Positions 11,244 through 22,924 of a stretch of DNA of 64,000 nucleotides are shown one piece after another. Numbering within the stretch: position 1 is the first letter of the stretch; each line of letters opens with the position of its first letter. The notes beneath the pieces are model-generated. The model saw only the letters and a program-made list of their open reading frames with translations, was not told where the DNA came from and ran no database searches. Source of the DNA: Ophiura sarsii (taxonomy: Eukaryota > Echinodermata > Ophiuroidea > Amphilepidida > Ophiuridae); assembly GCA_035610835.1 (NCBI GenBank), contig CM069442.1:34512452-34576451 (forward strand), given 5' to 3'. Both the position numbers and the translations under genes were made by a program.

Positions 11244-12404
11244 CTGGTGAAGTAACTGATGAAGTCAGGGCCACTTTTACTGAAAGCTCGACCAATTAAA
11301 TCATCCGACAGCATACTTGTGTTTAAAACTTGCTACTTGTTTTGACGGTTTCCTTGGCTTTCCTTGAAGTGTGTGCTCATTTGTAAGTCTTTGGCACTAT
11401 TATAACACCCTCTCAATAGCAAATGTTCCCTTGTACTGCATGGTTTAATACCATGAAAGTAGGGCAGGTACACTATGTCCGTAAGTAGAGGCCTATCACC
11501 CGATGGGTTGAGAGCAAAAGGCCTGTTATAAGTTACCCAGGAAAAAACAGTTTTCCTTATTTCCCCTAACACTATCTGTATTAGCATGATCTATAGACAA
11601 CCACCCAGACATGTTCAGTTTATCAACAATCTGAATATTGTCTCTTCATTCTAGTAATTCAATCATGAATACCAGACTGACATATATATGAACAAATCAC
11701 AACCAGTAGCTACAATACAAAAGAAAAACATTTACAAGTTCCTAAATAAAAGCCTCTATTACTGAATAAAGCTGTCAAATCCTTTAATCCTTTAACACAG
11801 TTTAACATAGATTTTGTGCTAGGCTAATGCCGTGCAGAATTACATGAAGGATAAACCAAATAAAGAGGCATTTTCTTTAATCCTCAACAAAACTCGAGCA
11901 GAAAAAGAAACACTGGAGCTTTGATGTGTTTCTCCCTTATTTTTTATTTTGTTAAGTTTTTGATTTTGGTTATTTACATGTTTTAAATTTTTGTTTCTGT
12001 TTGGGGGTGTAGGTTTATTATCAGTTCATATTATTTGTTTTAAATATCCGGAGGAGCAGCTTATTTATGATTAGTTTCATGATAATCATTAAAGTTTTCC
12101 CTTGCCCTGCTTCACTGTGGCTCAGTTTATCTAAACATATGAACCGATTAATATGCATTGTTGCAAATCTACTGAAATGTATTGTGAGAAACAAAACTTG
12201 TTATTGTTGATAGCATTATATATTCAAATATGACGTCATTTTAACAAAGTGATCTAGGACCAATTCTTAACCCTCACCCCCTGACTGTGAAAAAAATGCT
12301 AATATTAGGTCCAATCTCCAAGCGCCTGGGATGATGGTTTTCGATGACGTAATCAACCGAGCCTATATAGTGAGCGCGGTATACTGCCCGAACGAGTAGC
12401 TGAG
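11244..12404. other. No gene or repeat recognised
   Basis: Unique-looking AT-rich sequence. Short open frames lack codon-like character or splice context. Confidence 0.4.
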
Positions 12405-12540
12405 GGCCGTGGCTTAGTGGGTGGGACATAGGGCTTAAGTCCGGATGGTCCCCGGATCGAATCCCGGTGATTTAGTTGGTGTTTTTTCTTCAAAAATTGT
12501 GATCCCAGTCAAAAACCCTAAACCGGGGTTAGGGTTAATA
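12405..12540 (+). mobile_element. tRNA-derived SINE-like element
   Basis: An A-box-like TGGCTTAGTGGG at 12410-12421 and a B-box-like GGATCGAATCC at about 12464-12474 are present. The body ends with a tail containing CAAAAACCCTAAACCGGGG and TTAGGGTTAAT. Similar tails occur after the tRNA-like heads at 16355-16500, 61950-62095 and, inverted, 63288-63435, which supports one SINE family. Acceptor-stem pairing is absent. Confidence 0.7.
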
Positions 12541-12638
12541 GCATCTACATTCACTTGAGACACTTGAACTATTTTGATTTTGTGTAAACTTGATGAGACC
12601 ATGATTATCATAATTTCAGCACAATTATAAAGATGACA

Positions 12639-12850
12639 TAAGGCCACAAAGAAAAACGACCTGTTCTACAGGAAGTTGGTGGGGGGTTTTGAACCAAAAT
12701 GTCGGTAATTTTTGATGAATTATTTTTTATAACCAAAAATTTTTGTGAATTATTTTTTGGTAACCAAAATTTCAGTATTTCCAGACCATGTTCAAAAAAT
12801 TCAAAATCTTGGGCCTGTAGAAACAGTTTTTATTTTTGTGTGTGTCCTAA
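12639..12850. mobile_element. TAAGGCC-end foldback element, copy 1
   Basis: The left end TAAGGCCACAAAGAAAAACG with GACCTGTTCTACAGG is mirrored by the right end CCTGTAGAAACAG, then TTTTTATTTTTGTG...CCTAA. It belongs with 14321-14803, 24567-24942, 43346-43687 and 56605-57066 by its terminal logic (TAAGGC plus A-rich, then a family-specific inverted block). Confidence 0.65.
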
Positions 12851-13800
12851 CAGCATTTTATCCAGGGGTGAGTGAAAGAGGTGGCGGGTGGTATTGACGT
12901 TGGAATGTGATAAAGGTATTGGCCCCTCTGAAGACAGTTTATTTTGTCCATCCTTTACATAAGCAAAGGAAGGCAGTTTATCTTCATCCTCCTTCCTACC
13001 AGAAGAATCCCCTCCTCCAGGTAACTCCCAAAATGAGATGAAGAACTACCATATTGACCAAATTAGGCAGATATTCTACCGCCCCCCCCCCCCCCCTCCC
13101 ACACCTGCCACCATCTTCCCCCTCTCCATTCCATTGTGTCCTTTGTTAGGGTACCATACTGTTGTTTCCCTCATTTTCTCTAAAAAATCTAATTTGTGTT
13201 CTACAGTCCCTATTATTAATGAAAGTGCGCATTCTTTTAACATAAATGTTTTTTAGGCATAAATTAGTACAAAGCCCTCACAGTGTTGAGGCCCAGATGG
13301 AACACACTCGCCCCAAATTTGTTGCGTGCCCGCACCATTTGCTTAGACGCATAGCCATTTGATGTGGTTGGGCCGATTACAGTTACGAGCCGTAATGTAA
13401 ATGTTACATGACTTGCCTGATAAATATCTACTCGCTAATGACAAGGTATGCAATGCTCGCTGTAACATGACACCGTATAGCAAACTGTTGTTGAAAGCTC
13501 TAATATCTATAGCCCGGGCATCCTACAGAGTCAAAAGCAACACAGCCATAATAATTAAGTATTGTAACGCTAGAAATACTCTGCATAATTTTGGAGAATT
13601 GTATTTTGTTTATCTTTACTGCGCAGTGAAGTCAGCAGGCTCCGGGACTGGGGCCCGTTTCACTTGAGGGCGCTACAAATTGACGGGTGTGCGTTATTAT
13701 ATATTATAATGCGCGTAATTGTAATGCGCTGACGTGAGTATCGACATAAACAATGACAAATTCAGGCACTCGCGTGTAAATTCACCTTTTTTTATGTCAC
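12851..13800. other. No gene seen; C15 run at 13082-13096
   Basis: A poly-C run followed by TCCC sits in otherwise unique-looking sequence. The region 13390-13670 has an 88-codon open frame without splice signals, domain or start context; it is not called. Confidence 0.4.
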
Positions 13801-13810
13801 TGCAGAAAGT

Positions 13811-14040
13811 TGAAATGGAAACCCTGTTTTACGGCCCCGACCGACCCATTTGTTTAGAAATCTTTGAAAAAAAATTCACATGCAAATTTGAATACCAATC
13901 CAAATGTCAAATTACGGCAATTGTTTTAGAGCTTTTTCATTTTGAAGTGGAAAAAAGAAAAGAGAGCAAAAAAAGCCCCACCAACAGACCCAACTTGAGA
14001 TATCCATTTGCCCACAGAACAGGGTTTCTTTTTTTGTCGA
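13811..14040. mobile_element. Foldback repeat with CCGACCGACCC motif
   Basis: GAAACCCTGTTTTA near the left and GAACAGGGTTTC near the right are inverted. The interior carries GACCGACCC followed by an A/T-rich stretch. The same motif plus an A-rich interior appears in 24567-24942, 43346-43687 and 60500-60640. An open frame across it is repeat-derived. Confidence 0.5.
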
Positions 14041-14320
14041 TGCCAAAACATCACATGCCAAATTTATCAACATACAAAATTAAAAATTGAAGAAGAAAAA
14101 TGAACATGAAAACAGAGTTGCAGATAAAAGAATGGGGAAGAGACAATTGCTTCCCGCCAAGCACTATTTTCATTTATCTGTTCAGAATAGATCCCTTTTT
14201 GGTTGAAATTGTGACTGATGCTTCTGCCAGCAAGGTGGGCTTAAAAGTGTAACCCAATCACCCACCATCAGTAGCATAACTTTATTACAAGTTAACGTTC
14301 AAATCTTTCAATCCCAATAT

Positions 14321-14803
14321 TTAAGGCCAAGTAAAAAAACAAAGTTTCTCGTCTGAAATTTTTGATGCGGGCACTTTTTTTCTTCTTCAAAATTGCTGAT
14401 CCAAGATGGCGGAGGATTTTATGAATTTGGATAGACTTATCAAAGAATTTATAATAGCGTCATATGTAGTATTTACGCCACCTGTGCATGGACTGCAAAA
14501 GAGAATATTTTCACGATTGAGAAAAAGTGAAGATTGTGAAAATGATTATGAAAAAATACAATGAAAAAATAGAATAAAAGGGTAAGCTTTAGAATACCCT
14601 ACCATTTGTGTTCCTCACTGTGTAAGTGTATGGGTCGTTCTTTAAAAGTCCCCATTGAAGATATGCAGTGGTAGGGTATACTAAAGGAACTCCGAATAAA
14701 AAAATTAAAAAATAATTAATTTTAAAAAAAAAAATCTTGATGCGGCAGCCAAAACGGATGCTCACGAGGATGAGAAACTATTACATTTTTTTTGTTGGCC
14801 TAA
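14321..14803. mobile_element. TAAGGCC-end foldback element, copy 2
   Basis: Left end TTAAGGCCAAGTAAAAAAAC with TTTCTCGTC and right end GATGAGAAACTA...TTGGCCTAA are inverted. Inside, a smaller nested foldback (about 14587-14690) has TAGAATACCCTACCA and TGGTAGGGTATACTA arms. A 52-codon frame starts at 14406 in a strong context (CCAAGATGGCGG). Because it lies between the terminal repeats it is more likely element sequence than a gene. Confidence 0.75.
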
Positions 14804-15253
14804 CAGTCACACAGTGCAATATCTCAACGTAAACTCAAAATCCAATAAACGTGAGTATCTGTTCAAGAATGACTCAAGCATTTTTTCCACCAAATTCTTC
14901 ATCTGTTGTGGGTGGATAAAGATGACACAGTCATGTAGTCTGAGAATGCTCTAATTACTCACATAGTCAGCTCAATGCAAATTGAGTTGTTCATAAAGAA
15001 AAATGATGGGAGTTCTCAGCCTTTTATTCTTGCATGCGCTAAGTAAGTTCATGGTCGGTGATGGGGAAGATGTACCAAAAAGCTAGAGCCAGACAGAATC
15101 TTCAAAGAAAATAATAACCTGCAAAAGATTTTTAAAAATGTTATGGAATACATACATTTGGTTTGTAAATTCACTCAATCATCCTGTATGTAAAGTGAAT
15201 TAAACCCAATTGAAATGGTAATAACATGGTCTAGTTTGGTAGCCATCATGTGT

Positions 15254-15400
15254 CAGGGGAGTAACCTAGAGAGGGGAGGGGGCGGGTATTTGCCTCCCCT
15301 GCCAGAAGCACCTCTGTATTTATTGTTTTCTTCTAAATAGTCAGTTATGCCCCCACCCCCACCCCCCAGATAACAGGCCAGCCCCCACTCCCAATTGCAA
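15254..15400 (+). mobile_element. G-rich hAT-like fragment related to 36368-36598
   Basis: It begins CAGGGGAGTAACCTAGAG followed by G-rich sequence and TGCCAGAAGCACCTCT. This matches the CAGGGGCGTAACTAGAGGGG terminus (read in reverse at 36598) and the repeated CTTCTGGCAGGGG words there. No second end or target duplication was found, so it is treated as truncated. Confidence 0.45.
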
Positions 15401-16354
15401 TTGAAGACCTTTTAATTATGCCACATCATTATGTGTTCAAAAATACATACACTTATTTAACAAAGAAACTACACTATTGATTATGGGCCAAAGTCATACC
15501 AAGGTTCAATATTTGATTGGTTAATGGATAAAGCAGTATTGTTCTAGGAAATTAAAATACGCCACTAATCTATGATACTTCAACGCCATTTTGCCCTATT
15601 GTTTTGCTCTCTCTCTCTTTATCTTCATTGAACTTGTACAAATTATAAATTCATCATAAATTTGCTAATTATTAAAAAAAATTAACAGACTATAATCGAT
15701 CAGCACTTATTTTTAGTATGCTCATTCATAATAGGCAATTTATATTCAATTCAATACAGAATTGCAAATAACCCTTAAAGCAAAGCGAATGAAATATACA
15801 AATTAGAATAAACAGAAAAACAAGAAAGGATTAGAAAATACTAAGAAATCATTTTAATTATTGAAATGGAAATAAAAGGATGTCATTATAATTTACAGTG
15901 TAACAAACTGAAACGCTGATACTGCATTATTATTCACACAATTACCGCATGTACAAGGAAACAATTCCAGGGGTGCAACTCAGATATAAAGTTGCAAGCT
16001 TCCGCGTGATTGAAAACACAGTTTAAGGATGTTTATGCAGGGTATCAAAATCATTCCCACTTCAGAGAATAAAGGTACTTTTTTCAGCGATTTCAATCTG
16101 CCAATAGGGTGGCTTGAGCCAGCGTAGAGTCATGATATTTGTGATGAAAATGGCCTAAAATTCAAATAAAAATTGTGAAAGGAAATGTGGGGGAATTCGA
16201 TCATAGCATTGCATGTCTGTAGCAAAGTTTCTGTAAACTCCATAACCCTAACTTTACTCTTCACTGAGTACAAAACACTACACTACTGGAAGGTGCTGGC
16301 ACGATCATGCGGGCTATCATATGCCGAAGAAGATCTTAACATTTTCCAAACTGA
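15400..16354. other. No gene or clear repeat
   Basis: AT-rich unique-looking sequence with a short CT-rich run near 15606-15622. Nothing else was recognised. Confidence 0.4.
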
Positions 16355-16500
16355 CTCCGTGGCGTGATCAGGTAGGGGCGGGATATCCATGCAGGCGACC
16401 CTGGTTTGATTCCCGGTGCCGGCACAGCCAACCTTCCATCCTATAAAATTTGACCAGTTTTGTTCCCAAAAACACACCTTGGGGTAAACTTAGGGTTTTA
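16355..16500 (+). mobile_element. tRNA-derived SINE-like element
   Basis: An A-box-like TGGCGTGATCAGG at about 16360-16372 and a B-box GGTTTGATTCC at 16403-16413 are present. The body holds TTGACCAGTTTTG and CCCAAAAACACACC, and a tail with TTAGGGTTTTAA. TTGACCAGTTTT and the CAAAAACAC...TTAGGGTT tail recur in the inverted copy at 63288-63435, linking them as one family. Confidence 0.72.
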
Positions 16501-16623
16501 ATGATGGCGTGCATCTCTGTTGATAGGGCATGCATCTGCTCTGTTGAGAAAGATCCTTGTTAAGGGTCCTTTCTTTCCTCTTTGAGAATCTGCTGTAAGG
16601 GTGGTTTTTTGATCTGCAGTCAC

Positions 16624-17020
16624 CCGGTGGGGGGGGCACTGACATTGGAAAAGGGTATAGGTATGTGCCGCGCTGAAGACCCCCCTTTTCACCCTCTGCT
16701 GCTAGCTCTTATGACCCCCTTTTTGAGCCTGCATCAGTTCTTAAGACCCACAATTTTATTGAAAATTCAAAAATCACGAAATTTTGCGTTCCAAAGCCCC
16801 AATTCTTCGAAAATTTTGCGTTCTAACACCAAAATTCGCGTTCTTGTTTATCAAAATTGAAATTTAGGCCAGTTCTCAAGACCTACTTTTTTGAAAAAAT
16901 CAGTTCCTAAGACCCTATTTTTCGTCATAAAATCGACTCAGTTCAGTTCTGTAGCCCCCCTTTTTGAGACCCTGGTCGGCACACCCCTACCCAAAAAAAG
17001 TTGAGTGCCCCCCCCCCGGG
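16624..17020 (+). mobile_element. hAT-type G-rich-end MITE, copy 2
   Basis: It is flanked by a perfect 8-bp duplication GCAGTCAC at 16616-16623 and 17021-17028. The ends are CCGGTGGGGGGGGCACT and AGTGCCCCCCCCCCCGGG. The interior has repeated phrases (TTCTTAAGACC, TTTTGCGTTC) and is homologous, inverted, to 10846-11235. It has no coding capacity. Confidence 0.92.
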
Positions 17021-17493
17021 GCAGTCACACCAATGGTTACAAAGATGTTTACAATTGTTGTGTAAGAGTGCCACCCCCGTCCCCGAGGAAACAATGCCAT
17101 CTGTATCATTTTTATGACCACTTACATCATCTGCTATCATTGTAATAATTGGAAACCACTAAAAATACATTTTTAAAAGGTCATTTTAGCTCATGGTACA
17201 TATGATTAAAAAAAAGTGTTGCCCATAGCATGCACACTCTTAATTTGTTATTAGAACTATGAAAGATTTTCTTTTTCATTTTCAAGTCACTATTGATTTT
17301 CAACAAATTCAAAATGTATACACATATCTTTAAAAATGTGTATAACCATGGCAGGTGGTATAACATAATTACACTCATGTATTCTGTCTTTTTTAAAAAC
17401 AATTGTGTGTTTATTTTTATTTTGTTTTAATTTATTTTTTGGTTGGCAGAGAAAGATAAAACTGCAACATAAATGAAGTTTTCTAATTAAATG

Positions 17494-17527
17494 ATTGTTT
17501 TCAGGTTTAAACAAACCTGAAAACAAT
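17494..17527. repeat. Perfect 15-bp-arm palindrome
   Basis: ATTGTTTTCAGGTTT and its exact reverse complement are separated by AAAC. It is an isolated hairpin-capable sequence of unknown role. Confidence 0.85.
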
Positions 17528-18471
17528 AATTAAGAACATGGTAATTTTAATCTTCACCTCTTTCAAAGGCCCATTACCCAGTAGGGAAGGAGTGCGTAAG
17601 AATGTGTAAAACTATTTTCTCCCAGTGTTCTCAAGATTGCGTACATCAGCTCAGTTAAAAGTAAACAAACAAGATTTTTTTTCTGGCCATTTGTAAAAAA
17701 GAAACCTATTTCATTATCAACGCTTTACTTCGATGTCTACCAGAAAAGAGAAGACAGCTAGCCAAATTATCATCCGGATATGCACAAAGAGGCAAGTTGA
17801 ACAATTAGAAAATGTATTCTATAACACACTGTTTCTCATTGAAATACATGGTTTCAATAGAATTATGACATTGAAAATATAAATACTCAGATACAACTGA
17901 GCTATATTTGAAATGTTTTAATTAAAATATAAATACAAGGATATTTTGCGATTGACTGATTTGTCTTTTTTGCAATTTTATTTAATTTTTTGCAAAGAAG
18001 TGGAAAATAAAAAGCGAGTGTTAACTAACTACCAAAAAAAACCAAGCAACAAACAACCAACCAACCCAAAATAAACACACACACACCCAGGTAAACAAAG
18101 AAAACCTTCGGTGAATTCCATATGGTATATTAAAAATCATCCAGACTAATTTACACTCACTTGTCAAGTTCAAAATGCATTTAATCAATCATCTTTTCCC
18201 CTTACAGCCCATAGGCACTGTAGTCTTTTTTTGCGTTCAATTCAATGTGTAGGATCGGTTAATTACATGATTATATGAGTACCCTATCAAAATATAGTCT
18301 CTTATAAGGACACCTGGTACCATACAAATTGACAACATTAAAGGTATATTCAGTGATTTCAAAATATATTTTTTGTCAGGAAATTTCCCCCTTATGAATA
18401 TCCTTTAAAACCATAGAATCCATGAAGATTGATCTCTCCAGACACTTTTTAGTAGGCTTGTTCATCATGTT

Positions 18472-18553
18472 CATTTGGGTCAGACATTGAATAGTCCACC
18501 AGCTGAAAATGGTCTAGAAACCATTTGGAAGGCTGACAGTACACTGCACAAGT
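18472..18553 (+). repeat. Dispersed repeat fragment paired with 4116-4193
   Basis: Collinear with 4116-4193 on the same strand, sharing CATTTGGGTCAGA, TCTAGAAAC and the ending ACAAGT. The family is unrecognised. Confidence 0.6.
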
Positions 18554-19543
18554 CTGGCTACACTCTTAAAACAACAGCTTTGGTTCCTGGCTTTAACTAT
18601 GAACCCAACCTATTTTGATCCTGTTTTTGAGGTTGGATGCTGAATTTATTGACAAAAAAAGTGGTTTTTTTTGCAAAATGACTTGACATTGGGCATTTTC
18701 CTCTTACCATTGAGTTAATATTAGCATGTTTCTACAACCCTACCGGCTATTTTTATTAGTACGGAAATGCCAACAATTGTTACCGGTCATGTTTCCACCG
18801 ACAGTAAAATTGTCCAAAAATATCCTCTCTTTTTTTCAAATTCAAAAATGTCCCAAATGTATTAAAAAAATAAAATAATAAGAGTTTAAAAAAATTAAAC
18901 ACATATAGGCCAGTTAGGCCCATAGAACAGTGTTTTCTCCTTGGCCTAATGATTACATTTAATAGTACATTTCATGCATTACACCAATGTGTGCCCATAG
19001 AATACACCGCGCCATTTATTCATCTGAATTATTTGTGTAACACAAGGCATAAGATATTCACTTTTCCCATGATGCACCATGATCATAACCCCATTCTTCT
19101 AGTGATGCACCACTAAAATATTGATCCTGATGAGCCCTCCAGAGTGAGGGGGAAGGGGGAGTACAAGCAAGGGATGGAATACCCCCAACCTATGAGTGAC
19201 AGATAATCACACTAGATTATGTCACGTACACACTTTGTCGTTTCTATTCCCCATGTAAGAGGATGGAGGAGGCATAGCCAACACTGCACTCAAAAACGTC
19301 AGCGCCCGCCGGTTTGATAAATTCCAAGAGTTTGAGAATTAACGTTAGCATGGGTTTTTTTACCTGTAGGGTATGACGTCACCTATATTCACAGGTCTGG
19401 CCGGGGCCATGTTGCTGAAAATCCCCTGCATATGCGAAGCACGCATCCCTACTTGTCACTTCGTTAGCAATAATCACAGCTGGTAATGCTGTGCAACATA
19501 TGCGCTGCAAACAACAGGGGGTTTCTCGAGTCATTTCTCTTAC

Positions 19544-19636
19544 CTCATACTGATTCCCTTGATTCAACCCTCTGAAAAAATGACTCCAAGCATTTTTGTG
19601 AAATTCACACAAAATATACGCATTCAAACTCTTCAT
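19544..19636 (-). CDS. Candidate exon ending in a consensus splice donor (tentative)
   Basis: A minus-strand frame runs from ATG at 19636 (MKSLNAYILCEFHKNAW...) to an excellent donor GAG/GTAAGA at 19544. An internal TTTTTTCAG also offers an alternative acceptor for a 28-base microexon. Composition is less AT-rich than the surroundings. No domain is recognised and no partner exon was found. Confidence 0.2.
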
Positions 19637-20099
19637 TTCTTCCAACTCGTCTCCTATTAACACTTAAGCTGCGCTACAGTGTCACCCCAAGCCAACAAGA
19701 TGTTCATCTGTTCATAAAATAGCTATAACACTATCATAAACCTTCATAAATATTTGTCAAATGAGTGTAAACAATGCGTTAAAATATGAACATGGATGTC
19801 TTGTCGTGGATGGAGGGGCTTTTTTGAGCAAATTTGTCCAAAACAGTTAATTGTGTTGAGCACTCTGTCGCCCACATGCTGCAAAGTGAGTGTTAATAAC
19901 CAAGAGGGTAAACATACATGGATAGCATATGCAATTACTTTGTCAGCTCCGAAGGGAATCAAATACAAGACAAATTGTTTGACTAGAACCGAATGCAGAC
20001 AAAAGTTAATATTCACAATCCATGACATAAATAACTACAGAAATGATTTCGCTAGAGCACACTGTGATAACTGTGTCACATCACATTAATTATGATGTT

Positions 20100-20760
20100 T
20101 AACCAACGTTGTGACTACCGAGTCACTGAACGTCAGTCATATCATGTCACAACACAAATAGATGTGAGTCAAGCCACTAGATCTCAAGTCTGGCACAAGT
20201 GATGTCAAGTATATAAGCCTCACGTCACAAGTCGCAAGTGACCCAAGTCGCAAGTGACCCAAATCGCAAGTGACCCAAGTCGCAAGTGACCCTAGTCGCA
20301 AGTGGCCCTAGTCGCAAGTGACCCAAGTCGCAAGGGACCCAAGTCAGGTTACTAAACCTCAAAGTCAATTCAGTCACAAGGAGATTTGTGTCAAGTCAAT
20401 AGACTTCAAATCCCCAAGTTGGTCTGCTTGGATGTTTTGGGTCCGAGTGATTCTAAGTCACAGTAAAATGTGAAACAAGTTACTCATTTTTTCCCAAATG
20501 ATGTCAAGTCACAGAGATTTAAGCAGAGTCACTAAGCCTCACGTTACAAACGATATCAAGTCACTAACAGATGTGAGACAAGTCACTAAGCCTCATGTCA
20601 CAAATTAAGTTATGTCAAGTCACAAGCTGATATGTGAGCAAAGTTCTGTCAAAATGAATGTCAAGTTACAAACAGATGTGAGTCGTATCACTAAAACTTC
20701 AAGCAACAAGTGATGTAAAGTCATTTTCAGATGCGAGTCAAGTAACTGTTCCCATACCAA
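20100..20760 (+). repeat. Degenerate AAGTCAC-rich repeat field with 16-bp array
   Basis: The word AAGTCA(C) and phrases such as ACAGATGTGAGTCAAGTCACTAAGCCTCA recur irregularly across about 650 bp. A tight tandem core at 20229-20345 has about seven copies of the 16-bp unit CAAGTCGCAAGTGACC. It looks like an old, decayed satellite with a younger amplified core. Open frames in it are not credible. Confidence 0.85.
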
Positions 20761-20776
20761 GTTGAAGTTTTGTTAT

Positions 20777-20868
20777 TGTAAAACAAGATTCGCGAAATTA
20801 AGTTACCGCGAAACTAGTGATGATTAGCAATTCAAAAAAAAAGTTGCCGCGAAATTAACTTGTTTAAT
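20777..20868. mobile_element. Short inverted repeat related to the CTGTAAA family
   Basis: TTGTAAAACAAG...CGCGAAATTAAG and CCGCGAAATTAACTTG form a small foldback. It carries the family's GTAAAA and CCGCGAAA motifs but is much shorter than the others. It may be an internally deleted copy. Confidence 0.45.
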
Positions 20869-20869
20869 A

Positions 20870-21925
20870 AGTATGTATTCATTTATTTATTTCAATTTTG
20901 CATCAATAAATTTTAAATGAATATCTGACCTCCATTACACGATGTACTGTATTCAAATTATATTGAAGCACCAAAAGCATTGCACCAAAAGGTTGCAATC
21001 AGAGCCAGCTTATAAACGTTAAATACTGCCCCCTATCACCACTTTTCAGTTAACTGTTATTACTCTATGTTTCACCGTGTCCTTCCACTGCAACATTTAA
21101 AAATAATGTTTACTTCCTTTTCAATACACACTCATACCTTTAAGTTATAATGTTAACACAATGTTGGAAACACACTGGCACCCTGTAGTGCAAAACGTCT
21201 TTAAATCCCCAGATCTTACATGAAAATCTTACACTAATATTACAAGTAGATTTGCCATTTACGCTCGCAATACGTCAACCCTGAGATCTAAAACATCAAA
21301 ATATTGTTTAGAGGGCAAAGTAATAGCTATAAAAGTGGTGCTAATTCTACATGCGATATGATCATCTGATGAAATCTAAGCTACCCTTGTGCAAATAAAA
21401 TGTCGAAATCGCCTCTCTTTCTACGCAATGCTGCCAGCCCTGGCTCGTTGCCAAGATGTAATATAATAACAGCATTGACAAGCAATATAATACATTGACT
21501 GTGTTGCCGTAAAAGAGGCACAAGTAAATTAAATCAAGGAGAAAAAGTGGCCCAATATTCTTGTATTGAAGGCCAATTTAATTCAAACAAAATTAAATTT
21601 CTGAACCAACCACTTTGGCATTCAAAAGTAGCCCAATTTTAGGCTAGTAAACATAAGGTTCAGGAACACGATTTCTCGACCCAGTGCATAAAGGGCCAAC
21701 TTTTATACCTTATTGAGGTGAAAAAATCAATAATTTACAATTACTTGCCAATAAATTGAAGCTGTAACTAATAAAGACGAATCTTTTTGATTTTTTGGCG
21801 TATGTATTTGATAACTTGGTATCAGCGACAGAATTGAAAGTTTAAGGGGATGAGTTTAGTTTGGACGAGTTTGAATGAAAGTAACAAGCTGTACACAGGA
21901 AGGCAGAATGTATCAACTGTGCATT
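20870..21925. other. No gene or repeat recognised
   Basis: AT-rich unique-looking sequence with no exon signature noticed. Confidence 0.4.
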
Positions 21926-21930
21926 CTTAG

Positions 21931-22000
21931 AGCGTGTTTCTACTAGGCAACTTAAAAATAATTAACGGTACCACCCGGCCTTTTAGCCCAGTAGAAACGG
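21931..22000. mobile_element. GCGTGTTTCTACT mini-foldback
   Basis: AGCGTGTTTCTACTAGGC and GCCCAGTAGAAACGGTC are inverted. The ends match those of the complete element at 40444-40836 (ACGTGTTTCTACTGGGG). This copy is either truncated or reduced to one subterminal hairpin. Confidence 0.55.
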
Positions 22001-22020
22001 TCAAATAACGTTAATTAACG

Positions 22021-22417
22021 CTAATGCTCGAATCATACTAAGGTCGATTTGCGATTAAATCGCTCCTATGACGAGTTTTACGTCATATAAAACACCCCGA
22101 TACATCGATCAAGAGATCGCTTGACTGGAAACGACCAGTAGCCACCAGTTGACTTCAGTTCAACTCGAAAGATCGGTCACTCATGACGTAATGAACACCA
22201 TACTTTTTCAACCAATGGGGGGGAAGTTATTTTGCTTCGAAATTAGCATAACCAATCAGCAGCAATTATCCCGGTTTGAGTGTCGTCTGCGTGTTCGGGA
22301 ATACCTGCGACTACCGGCGATTTAGTAGCTCGATAGTCGCACCGAGATACTTTTGAGCTAGCGAGTACTACGCGACCTGTTGCGACCAGCGACCAACTAG
22401 TATGATTCGAGCATTAG
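22021..22417. mobile_element. Foldback element (AATGCTCGAATCATACTA ends)
   Basis: CTAATGCTCGAATCATACTA and TAGTATGATTCGAGCATTAG are perfect inverted ends. They may be bordered by TA (C-TA-ATGC and GCAT-TA-G). The interior is GC- and CpG-richer than its surroundings and contains ATCGATC/GATCG-type motifs. The superfamily is uncertain. Confidence 0.75.
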
Positions 22418-22472
22418 TTTTCTAACTTGGATCACTTTGGTAACGGTCAGGCTTCCTGTTAGCCTGCATCAT

Positions 22473-22920
22473 TGCGTCCAGACGCGATTTTTGAAAATTT
22501 GGATGCCTTTTCAAACTCTAGGCATGTGTATTTTGCGTCCATTTGACGCGCAAGTTCCCGAAACTCAAATATAAAAGTTCGACAAAATAAATAAAAAGCT
22601 GATTAGAAAAAACAAATTTGTCAGCTAAATCTCTCTTAATTCATGAATAAGTGAACATTTATAGTTGAGATTCACTGGAAATGGGTTTATTTAGTCAAAT
22701 CTATGCATTTTGTTATACTTATGCTCGCTAAAATGTGATATTTCGCCGCCGATTTTCATTTCCGGGTTTATCGGCTGGCGATCCACCATCTTGGATATAA
22801 GTTCGACAATAGATGGCGCCCTAACGATCGGCCCATAGACGCACACATTTCCGTTTGGACGCGATTTTTTGCCACTTCATCAGCAAACTTGTGTCCACAT
22901 GGACGCGCATTCTTCAAACC
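22473..22920 (+). repeat. Pair of diverged direct repeats with GGACGCG words
   Basis: GCGTCCAGACGCGATTTTT...TTTGACGCGCA near 22473-22555 resembles TTTGGACGCGATTTTTTGCC...ATGGACGCGCAT near 22853-22910. The repeats are about 80 bp long and about 370 bp apart. They are too short and diverged to call LTRs. The intervening sequence has CCACCATCTTGGATA and shows no coding frame. Confidence 0.35.
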
Positions 22921-22924
22921 TTAA

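Larger units (their letters stand above)
17530..20100. other. Mostly unannotated; low-complexity and one weak exon
   Basis: An A/C-rich low-complexity stretch (about 18020-18090, CAAC/ACAC-like) and the second copy of the 4116-4193 repeat (18472-18553) are present. Apart from the minus-strand candidate at 19544-19636, no exon was seen. Confidence 0.4.

Noticed and set aside
13401..13667. 88-codon plus-strand frame
   Set aside because: No start context, splice signals or recognisable domain; composition is like the surrounding non-coding DNA.
14406..14564. 52-codon frame starting in a strong context (CCAAGATGGCGG)
   Set aside because: It lies between the terminal repeats of the foldback element 14321-14803 and shows no domain or splice context.
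22473..22920. LTR retrotransposon (direct repeats 370 bp apart)
   Set aside because: The repeats are about 80 bp and diverged, with no TG...CA ends, primer-binding site or coding sequence.
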